NCBI GenBank assembly: GCA_023853785.1
Contig: JAJIRX010000880.1
Span: 309,064 to 373,063, forward strand
Direction: 5' to 3'
Source of the DNA: Psilocybe azurescens
Taxonomy: Eukaryota > Basidiomycota > Agaricomycetes > Agaricales > Agrocybaceae
DNA: 64,000 nt
Positions 55,717-64,000 of this stretch are shown in pieces (position 1 is the first letter of the stretch; every line of letters begins with the position of its first letter). The notes under the pieces were generated by a model. The model was not told the origin of the DNA. It saw only the letters and a program-made list of their open reading frames with translations, and made no database searches. The position numbers and the translations under genes are program-made.

Positions 55717-58700
55717 TTTTTTTTTTTTTTTTTTTAAAAAATCTTCAATTTGTATACCGGTGCGCAAAAGCAGTCTGGTCGCTAAGTACAAATGCCTGAC
55801 CAGGTAGCCACTAAGAAACTGTTCGCCGAAACTACTAAGAGTCCGTTGGAAACACTGAAGCCTACGATAAATGACTGTGCTGAACACATAACGGGGTAAC
55901 TAATGTGGGGATATAACACCAACCTCGATGCAGAGTAAGAAAGAGAAAAACAAGCTTATCTACAAAGAACAACCTAACGGGATATAGGATAGGAGTGACC
56001 CTATCCTTAGGAAGCCTGGGGTGAAGCCGGATGCAGCACCAGCAGGAGATAACTAACAAGGGCGGAGGGCGCCCAAGTCCAGCAGCCAAGATCAGCGGTA
56101 CCAGCTCTCCCTAGTTTCCGCATACTCTGACGCCATTCGTGAACGCAGCCTAGGTCCTGAGTGGGGTAGGTGAGTCGAACACCGATGCCAGTGGTGAGCC
56201 AAGCCCCGCCGAAACGGCCCTTCCCAGGGATTCTCAAACAACCACGAGCCAAGCGGATAATTGGCCCATGCCAATCAAGACCACCAAACGAAGATTCCCC
56301 CCACAATGCCCAACGTCAGTTGTCAACCGACGCCCGCAAGAGGAGTCGAGCGGAAGGCGAACGCTTTCGGGTTCATCTCCAAAAATGAGTGAAGGTAGCA
56401 CAACGTGGTTGGCTGCCTAAGCTCGCAGGTCCTGGGAGGACGATACGTGTTAGGATGTGTGTGCGGGTTTCCCAAGGACACCCACACGGTCACGATGTAT
56501 GACCATCGTTGAGATTAAATCAGGAATAATAAGACCCGATGGGCGTATGATTCAGAATACACCTACACATGCGTGCGTAGAGCTGCGGAGAGCTCATGTT
56601 CGCAAAATGAACCCAGGGGTTATCCTTGCCCCCGGGCTGTGCAACGGCCCCGTTGACCGGTTGGAGAAAGTTCCTTCCTTGATATTCAGGGTCCTGGAAC
56701 AGAACGTTCCAGGAGGCGCCGCTGAGAGGGCAGCCTGCATGCGCAGGCTGTCAAATGATGTAGATGGGCGTGGGCCCATTGCGACTTTGAGTTCGGTGGG
56801 CGTACTCGTGTGCTTTGTAATGCAAGTCCTACTGCAATCGCGAGGGGACGTACACAAAGGTGATTGACTGGCCATCCTTGCGGGTGAACCAAGTCTGAAG
56901 AGCCTCACAGACAGCCACAGAGTGGCCCTGTCTGGAGTGGATGGAAGGATCAACAGCTCGACGGGCGGAAGCCATTGAGTCTGTGAATATGAAAATGTCC
57001 GTGCAATCATCACGCCAAGTCGCATTGACAATTGCAGACCGAATGGCATAAAGCTCCGCATCTGGGGCGGTGACTTTGCCTCGCGACATGTCGCGCACGC
57101 CAGCGCTTCGACTCCGCCGCTGAACAGGATGGAGGCCGCAATGGCTTGATACCGTCCTGAGAGGGGCAGACTTGCGTTGGTCCCTGTATAATATGTCCCG
57201 ATATTCTCCGAGATCTTATCTCGGAGCTTATCAAGGTGTTTGGTGTGCTGCTTCAATTCCTTGTCAGCGTCAGCCACGAGAAATCTTGCAGTCATCGAAG
57301 TGGACTTGGTCTGCGAAGCGGTCCATAAGTCGAACACCTGGTCGTGAGAGCAGGTTCATCAGGAGTAGAGTCTCCGTCAGGGCAAGAACATTAGTGTTGG
57401 ACTCGAAGAGAGTCCCACTAGTGCAGAAGATTTCCGGTTCAGACATGGTCTGAATTGAAGAGAGGGATGCGGCGCGATAGTGCCGCAATTGAAGCGCAAG
57501 AGAAAGGCTCTCACAGGATGTGTCGGGGTCAGGGTGGCAAACCGATAGTCAGCTCGCTCAGACAGACGACGAAGAAGGAGATTGATAGGGGGAGGCCCGC
57601 AAGGGCCTCCACACCACCAGTCGGAGAAGTGCGGAAAGCGCCAGTAATCCACAATGCAGCCGAACGCTGCATTACAGAGAGATGATGAAGGGCACCTTTG
57701 CAGCGAGCGGCTGCAAAGTACCAGAGATGAAAGCCATACGTAACTATAGGAAGTACGTAGGCGCAATAAAGGACGCGCTTCTGGACAGGGCGCAGACCTC
57801 GAGTGGAACTACCAAGCATCTTCATCGCCTTAACGGTAGACAAAGCCTTGGTGGAGTAGTATCGGACATGCTCAGTAAAGGTGAGCTTGCGATCGAAGTA
57901 AAAACCCGAGTACTGCCAGTACAGCTTGGGTTTGAGAGGGGTCGCGCTGGTGTACGGAGCATAGCCCAGATCGACAGGGGATTGTCTTTGGAATGCGACC
58001 GGTCAAAGTGGAATACTTCAGACTTGTCGTGCTCCAGTGCGAGTCCAAATTTCTTGAACAGTTCGAATATGACACCGTAGGCCCATTTAAGGGCTTCACA
58101 GTTATCGAGAAGGGACTTTGATTGCACTACAAGGATACCATCATCGACATTTGAGAGCAGGAAACACCCACGAGTGAGTGGATCCAGCTCGAACAGCCCT
58201 CATAATGAGGGTAAGGTAGAGAGCAGAGAGGACCGGGGACAGGGCGGAGCCCTGTCCCACTCCTACGCCTGCCTGGCGGAGGTCAGAAATGAAGTCGCCC
58301 CATGCATACCGCGTGAGAGCGACCGACCAGATAATGGGAGAAGAATTTAACGACATTGTCGCTAAACCCTAACTTCCGGAGAATGGCCATGAGGACTTCA
58401 TGGTTGAGTGACGGGAAGAACTGAGCAACATCAAAGGCAATGACGCTAGTCATAAGTCCCTTGGCCCACCCAGCATGCACCATGTGCATCAGGATGAGAC
58501 TGGCATCTTTGGTGGATCGTTGACGGATCCCTCAGATCTGATTTGGGTGGAAGACGTCTGAAGCGACACCGTCAAACTGAATATGATTGGAAAGCATTTT
58601 CTCAATCAGTTTACCAACGGTGTTCAGGAGCACAATGGGCCTGAATGCCTTTGGAGCAGAGTAGGAGGGCTTGTTCGGTTTTGGGATGATAACCGACATG

Positions 58701-59713
58701 GACTCCTTGAAGTGCTAGGCCAGTGCCCAACCCGAAGGCAGGCATTGGCGAAGCGCAAGCAAGACGGAGAAGACATGGGTGGGCCCACGCATCAACATCT
58801 TGAGATGAGACCACTTGATGTGGTCCGGCCCTGGGGCCGACACATTGGAGCAAGAGGCCAAAGCCTCCAGCATCTCAAGTGCAGAGAATAGGACCCATCC
58901 CCAAACAGGCATGTCGGGGATGGAGTCGAGAATGTTGATGTCAAACGCACGGTCCGACGCCGAGTTGTAAGTGTTGTGGAGAGCATCCCACAACTGAGGA
59001 AGAGCGTTGCAAGGCTGCCCCTGATATTGACTAGCCTTGCACGGTGGTAACTTTCGCTGTTGGACCCAAGACATGAGGTCCCAAGTGCGCTTGTTGGTAA
59101 TGGATATTTCTGCGATCCTGGAATCAAAGAACACCCGTTTGGCATTTTTAACCGCCTTGCGATACAGCTTCCAGTCCTCCGGAGAACCATGTTCCCGGTA
59201 AGCCTGAAGCGCGACTGAACACTCATCCGTCCACCACGGCTTTGAGCGTCTTGTAATAGTGACCTCTCTGGAGCAGGATTCCCATACTGCAGAGAACAAA
59301 TCAGCAATAGCTTGCGCCACTGCGTCAATCTGGTCGGGTGTGTTGAGAGGAGCGTGTTCATCCACTTTAATGGCAAACTCTCCTCAATGACTCTGACAAA
59401 GCGGATTTGCTCCTCTCTGTCGGCTTTGAGAGCTCTGCGGGGCGTGGCCCCAGAATCAGCAGAGATCGATAGAATAGTGGCAAGCGGGATGTGATTCGAC
59501 CCGCCCATGGCATTGTGCACTCGGGTGACCTGAGCCGTCAGGGTCTGGTCCGGTTGCACGAATACCAAGTCAATCACAGTTGAGTGAAAGCCTTGGATGC
59601 GGGGGTAAAAGGTTGGCCCCGGGTTCACAAAAGGAGCCCGTTGCAAGCCTAGTTCCACCGCAGTGTTGAGGAGCTGAGTGGCAACTCCTGGATGGCCACA
59701 ATGGCCTCCATCC
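55717..59713 (-). mobile_element. LINE copy C, cut by element E4
   Basis: Begins (3' end) with a T-run of about 19 bases at 55717-55735, the A-tail of a minus-strand LINE, followed by the 3' region shared with the other copies. It continues through RNase H, RT and endonuclease and ends at 59713 inside the endonuclease, where E4 is inserted. The remaining 5' half should lie beyond the right edge of E4, outside the window. Confidence 0.88.
56594..59712 (-). pseudogene. LINE-C ORF2: endonuclease end, RT, RNase H
   Basis: Downwards: PGVATQLLNTAVELGLQRAP, PGPTFYPRIQGFHSTVIDL and GGSNHIPLAT (the endonuclease S-D/N-H motif), then KPWWTDECSVALQAYREHG (59250 region), the RT fingers, AFDVAQFFPSLNHEVLMAIL (palm motif A, about 58435-58380), and the active-site region as SNVDDGILVVQS near 58155-58125, where the usual YVDD has become NVDD. 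RNase H (DAELYAIRSAIVNAT, FIFTDSMASARRAVDPS, FVYVPSRLQ) lies at 57065-56829. Frame changes near 59230, 58740, 58520, 57100 and 56800. Confidence 0.82.
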
Positions 59714-59740
59714 CAGTACTTTACCATCCCCACACAGTCC

Positions 59741-60230
59741 ATATGGACTCCACTGGACTCCACTGGACTCCACTGGACTCCACTGGACTTGCCTATATAC
59801 TAAGTGTAAAAGGTGAACAGAGTCCAGTGGAGTCCACTGGAGTCCACTGGAGTCCACTGGACTCTGGTAGACTTGATACAGTAAATAAGTAGAAATCAAA
59901 ATAAATAGAGTCCAGTGGAGTCCACTGGAGTCCACTGGACTCTGGTAGACTTGATACAGTAAATAAGTAGAAATCAAAATAAATAGAGTCCAGTGGAGTC
60001 CACTGGAGTCCACTGGACTCTGGTAGACTTGATACAGTAAATAAGTAGAAATCAAAATAAATAGAGTCCAGTGGACTCCAGTGGACTCCATTGGACTCTG
60101 TTTATCTTTTTACACTTAGTATATAAGCAAGTCCACTGGACTCTGATAAGCTTAATACAATAAATAAGTAGAAATCAAAATAAATAGAGTCCAGTGAAAT
60201 CCACTGGACTCTGTTTATCTTTGAGTTTAC
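59741..60230. repeat. E4 subterminal palindromes and 78-base tandem repeats
   Basis: Roughly twenty copies of TCCACTGGA/TCCAGTGGA. Three tandem units of about 78 bases start near 59819, 59907 and 59985 (the first has ten extra bases), each made of palindromes plus a TTGATACAGTAAATAAGTAG segment. An inverted pair (TTTACACTTAGTATATA-type) at about 59783-59812 and 60110-60125 turns the block into a large imperfect hairpin. Confidence 0.88.
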
Positions 60231-60272
60231 TAGACTTAATTAATGAAATAGAGAAAATTGTATAATATTTAT

Positions 60273-62511
60273 TTAATCTGAGACATGCATTTCATCATCA
60301 CTACTATCTGTTGACTCACTATTTTCATCATTTTGGGTTGTCTGGCTGCTACTCTGGCTACTATTACTACTTGCACTAGATTCCTCTTCTTCACTACTTT
60401 CATCATCTATTGAGTCCTCATTTTTTGAAGATGATAACCTGCCAAGAACATGCTTCACATGATAAACCAACATTGTATGTATAAACCAATTGAAATTTTT
60501 GGATGTCATTCGCTTTAAGATAGATTCATAGCCACCAAGCCAAGCATTAAGTTGCTCACAGACTTGAGTATTAAATTCTCTATATTGAATGAGGTTTCCA
60601 TTTTCATCAACTTTTTCACCCACAAGATTTGGAGCACTGCCATCTTTGGGTGCAGGATTACACCATTTCCGGCAAACTTCATCAGTTGCCTTATGATTGG
60701 TATAGTAATAAGAGTCCACAATAAAACGAGTTGTCTGTTTCCACTCATTCCATAACTTGAGTTTAACAGCTGTTTTAAAAACTTGACATGCTTTATCAAT
60801 ACAAATGTAAGCTGGTTTTTCATCTTTATTTGGAAATAGATGCTCTAGCCAGCGGAGAATATTTGTTGGAGACTCAGACTTGTCAAATTTAGTCCATGCA
60901 AGAACAACTCCACAAGGTGCACATGCAGTTTCAACACAATATGAGCGATTAGGTGAAAAATAATGTTTTTGTCGTTGTGTAGAATGAGTATTCTCATCAA
61001 TCTCTTCATCATGTGGTTGCTGAATAGCTCCTTCAGGAATTTGTTGCCATTCTTGATGTTCACCAGGCCTTTGAAGAATGCGATGTATACCATTGAGAGT
61101 TTCTTTACTACGGGCTTGCACACTTTGCTTCCAGTTGTCTTGATGTTGCCTACAAGCTTGAGTTTCTTCAAATTTATCACTGTCACAGCCAGCCATCTGG
61201 CATTTGTTTGCAAGTTCAACTTCATGCATTGTACAAAATGAACCACCACGTGCATTAATAAGATCATTGGTGCAACCATCAAAAGCACAAATCTAAGTTC
61301 ACAAAATTAGTATAAACTTAAAAAATAAAACAAAAGCCAAAAAACAAACCTGTGGCCCCATAACAACACCATCTAAAGTATATAGCTTAACAGGTAATGT
61401 ACCTGGAATAGGATCTTTGTCTTGAACAGTCTCTTTGTATGGCTTGGTACAATCAGAACAAGAATGTTCTCTTGCACCAGGAATTTCACCACCATTTCCA
61501 AGTATAGCAAAGGCATGCTGAGTAAGATCATCAATATCAATATCAGAAATAGTTTCAAATATTGTGTGTAAAGGTGCAGCCACAACTCTAATAGAGTGCC
61601 GTACAAAAGCTTGCCAGACTTGTTTCCGACTAAATTTAAATATATTAGCAGAATCAATAGTGCCAAAGCTATTGTTCCAATATTGAGTATATGTATTTGC
61701 AGATGCATGAAATGAGTATATGCCATTCATTAGTGCATTTGCAAAAACATAATCAACCCAGATATTGCTTCCAATCTGGACGTATTTAGGAAAATTTAGA
61801 TATCTCTCATTACGAGTGTCATTATTATAATAAGTTTGATGATCTGCAGAATATAATGTATGGCATTTGGTGCATTCTCCTGTTAACACAGGGACATTTT
61901 TAAATATAGATGATCCTTTGAGCAAAGTCACCAATGGTAAATCACGTCCACGGGTATATACCCTAATATGTCGAGATCTGCATAATGGAGTTATACAAAT
62001 CATGTTAAGAGGGCAGATTATCCGCACTGGTTCAATACACTTTTGAGAAACATTTTCCAACTTTTGATAGAAAGCACCTTGTTTATAGGGTGTAAGACCA
62101 AGAACTTCAGAAAATTTATCAAGCTTTACAGCTAATACAGTTTCCCAGGTATCAGACATAAATTGGTTTTGTTGAAAAAGCATAGAAAGACCAGTATCAA
62201 GTCGATTTTTAATGCACAACTCAAAGTCTTTATCCAACTTGTAGCAATTATGCGCTTTTCATCCTGTAAACTTGGATGCTTTTGGCGAGCATGTAAATTA
62301 AGCAAGTCTGGATTTTCTACTAGAGAAAAAAGACTAGCAGCACAGTTTCCAAAGAAATATCTGGATTAAATGTTGTTGACACAAAATTGCTAAAAGCCAA
62401 AAATGTAATATTAGGAAATGGTGTTGTTGGTCCTGATGCTGATACACCAGGAAGATATGCAAGACAGATAAGCAGCCAGAATAGAGGAAGTAGGGGTGAT
62501 ATAGCCATCAA
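60273..62511 (-). pseudogene. KDZ-type transposase with CxC5 and CxC6 cysteine clusters
   Basis: Blocks in order: an N-terminal hydrophobic/Leu-rich part (62511-62330); LNLHARQKHPSLQDEKR; DKDFELCIKNRL (62237); the CxC5-like cysteine cluster ICPLNMICITPLCRSRHIRV with CTKCHTLYSADHQTYY (about 62020-61850); then FHASANTYTQYWNNSFGT. Next, after a 57-base intron (61349-61293), CxC6-like C-x4-C..FCTMHEVELANKC..C..C..H..W (61290-61130). The catalytic RNase H-like part includes GVVLAWTKFD, YICIDKACQVF, FIVDSYYYTNHKATDEVC, CNPAPKDGSAPNLV and FNTQVCEQLNAWLGGYESIL; D, D and E are present. The C-terminus is Ser/Glu/Asp-rich. Two frame breaks in the N-terminal part (near 62325, an extra T in a T-run, and near 62240) suggest inactivity; the catalytic half is intact. 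Confidence 0.8.
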
Positions 62512-62608
62512 GTAGATTGTTATAAAAGATCTGAAAAAATCACAGTATACAAACAGTTAGATTTTAAAACATTTAAAAGTACATTGCATATATTTATATT
62601 CTTCCTAC

Positions 62609-63990
62609 TTACTGCTCAGATTGCTTCTTCTTCTTCTTCTTCTTTGACTTCTCCTGCTCAGATATATCCTTTGATGAACTTGCTCTGACCTTTTCCTCAA
62701 CAGCAACAACTTTTTCCTTCTTTAGCATCTTTCCATCATTATCCATCCATTCCTGTAAATTTTTCAAAGTATACCTTGCATCATCACCCCAGAGCTCTAC
62801 TGCTGTCATGCTATCAGAATCCCCATTAAGCCACTTGCTCATCTTGGGAAAATACTGAGCAGCCCTTTTTAAAAGTTGGACGCCACATGTTACTCCATTG
62901 ACTCTTCCCAATGAAAAGCTCGATGACTTGCTTCTCAGTTGGTGGTCTGTCAGGCCACTTTGAGATTTTAGCCATCTGGTCAAGAGCAGCACTAACAGCA
63001 CAATAGTGGCGATACTGGCCAGGAAGGTCTTTGGGTGGGTGCTGATGTGTCAGGTCCATTGGAACCTTGAGAACAGAAGCAAGAGTGGACTCATAAGGAG
63101 TGAATGGTTTACGAGAAATAGTCTCTTCAGCAGCAGTGGTGTTGATGTTACTGGTTTCAACCTCACCAGATGTTGATATAGATAGTGAAGGAGAGCGAGT
63201 GTGGACCAGAACACTGTGTGGCGTGACAGAACGAGAGATAGATGGAAGAGATGCAGCCTGAAGAGATTGAGCATGTGATGGCGCAATAGAAGAAAAAGAA
63301 ATCGAAGGCTCAAAAGAGCTCTATAGCATTGAATTAGTAATATTTAGCATGCTGAGCTTGTTATATAATACTCACACAAAGAATATGAAGAGTTTGTTTA
63401 CCGTTATGAACTTTGAATGAAATTTCATCATTGGATTCCACTGCATTATTGTAGAAACCCTTCATGTCCCAAAGTTCATCTATAGCATCCCAGATAAGAA
63501 TACGATTTTCTAAATATAATCAGATAGAAATTTAAATTAGTATGTATTATGAAAAACTTACTGGTGATTGGTTCAAAAAGACTAGCAACATTTTGCAAAA
63601 CTGGCCCTAAGTTTTTGTTGACAGTAACAGAAACCCGCATGCTAGGCCTCATATTTGTTGCCTGAAGCTGAGAAGGATCCAAAACAGATGAATACAAAAG
63701 AACAAAGCCCTTTACTTTGTTGAAAATAGGTGAGAAATGAAGATCTTCATCATCAACTGGATTATAAGTCAATCCAACTGCTCAGCCTTGAAAAATGCCA
63801 CCTGTAGCCCGAGAAGAACATTCAGGACGAGGTGGGCTTTCCATAGTGGCATCTGTTTATAATTAAATAAATAATTAAAACAAATATAAATATAAACACC
63901 AACCTTCATCAGAAAGCTTGTTTTCAGATGTTTTCGCTTCTCTGAACTGATAGCAACTGGAGCAGAAATATCTGGAGCAGGCAAAGACAT
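62609..63990 (-). pseudogene. E4 upstream gene, unknown function
   Basis: Begins M-S-L-P-A-P-D-I-S-A-P-V (63990) and continues over several exons with AT-rich introns (for example about 63902-63852 and 63560-63510): LTYNPVDDEDLHFSPIFNKV and PSMRVSVTVNKNLGPVLQNV, then RILIWDAIDELWDMKGFYNN, then DLTHQHPPKDLPGQYRHYCA, KWPDRPPTEKQVIELFIGK, and (after an extra A near 62870) AAQYFPKMSKWLNGDSDSM to a Lys-rich tail (KKKKKKKQSEQ-stop 62609). No catalytic motif recognised; the acidic/basic tail and position next to the transposase suggest an accessory DNA-binding protein, as inference only. Confidence 0.5.
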
Positions 63991-64000
63991 TGTAGTGGTT

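Larger units (their letters stand above)
59714..64000 (-). mobile_element. E4: KDZ-type transposon with CxC5/CxC6 transposase (right end outside)
   Basis: Starts CAGTACTTTACCATCCCCAC inside LINE-C; the preceding CTCCATCC (59706-59713) is the predicted left half of an 8-base duplication. Next come palindrome arrays and 78-base tandem repeats (59741-60230). Two genes follow on the minus strand: the transposase (62511-60273) and an upstream gene (63990-62609). The other terminus is beyond 64000. Confidence 0.8.

Noticed and set aside
59819..60062. CRISPR-like array of repeats
   Set aside because: Repeat units are contiguous 78-base tandems without unique spacers, in a eukaryotic transposon.
59570..60091. 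Minus-strand ORF of 173 codons made of 26-residue repeats
   Set aside because: Direct product of the 78-base tandem repeats at the E4 end; it crosses from E4 into LINE-C, so it cannot be a real gene.

Overview
The window looks like an intron-rich, repeat-laden stretch of a mushroom-type basidiomycete genome (Agaricomycetes). The evidence is short GT..AG introns of about 45-70 bases, a Fus3/Kss1-type MAP kinase split into nine exons, a mushroom-type beta-trefoil inhibitor-like gene, KDZ-superfamily DNA transposons, Copia LTR elements and RNase H-bearing LINEs. No search could be run; family names rest on motifs read directly from translations.

Layout. Bases 1-5372 and 19341-23755 are two copies of one segmental duplication. 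Each carries the end of an inhibitor-like gene, an RMD1/DUF155-family pseudogene and a small secreted 8-cysteine protein gene. Each copy has decayed differently. Between them sits a 10.3-kb KDZ transposon (8318-18621) with about 1.2-kb terminal inverted repeats (TIRs), a 7-base target site duplication (TSD), a frameshifted transposase and two further element-borne genes. Its right end lies about 65 bases upstream of the TATA box of the second-copy inhibitor gene. Bases 24977-27620 are the only ordinary host genes: an EthD/dimeric alpha-beta barrel protein and, divergently, the MAP kinase. From 28101 to the end nearly everything is nested mobile DNA: a Tc1-type MITE; a Tc1 element inside a hAT-like element inside another transposase relic; three Copia elements (A, B, C); four sizeable LINE copies (A-D) plus fragments; and a group of DNA elements (called E1-E4 here) sharing a terminal CTTTAC/CCCC signature. 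E4 (59714 to the window end) encodes a CxC5/CxC6-type KDZ transposase.

The most interesting signal is in E1-E4. Their ends carry dense arrays of short palindromes of the form TCC-N3/4-GGA, and the central bases differ from element to element. E1 and E2 are flanked by 8-base duplications, contain no transposase, and resemble non-autonomous partners of an E4-like transposase. A second strong structural result is that bases 33695-36259 are inverted inside Copia-A: reversing this block joins the integrase and reverse transcriptase halves in frame. A third is that the long TIRs of the first KDZ element contain the promoter and first coding exon of its own transposase, so both ends carry a start.

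Limits: splice sites and frameshifts were placed by eye; element boundaries are usually good to a few bases where a TSD is named and to tens of bases otherwise.
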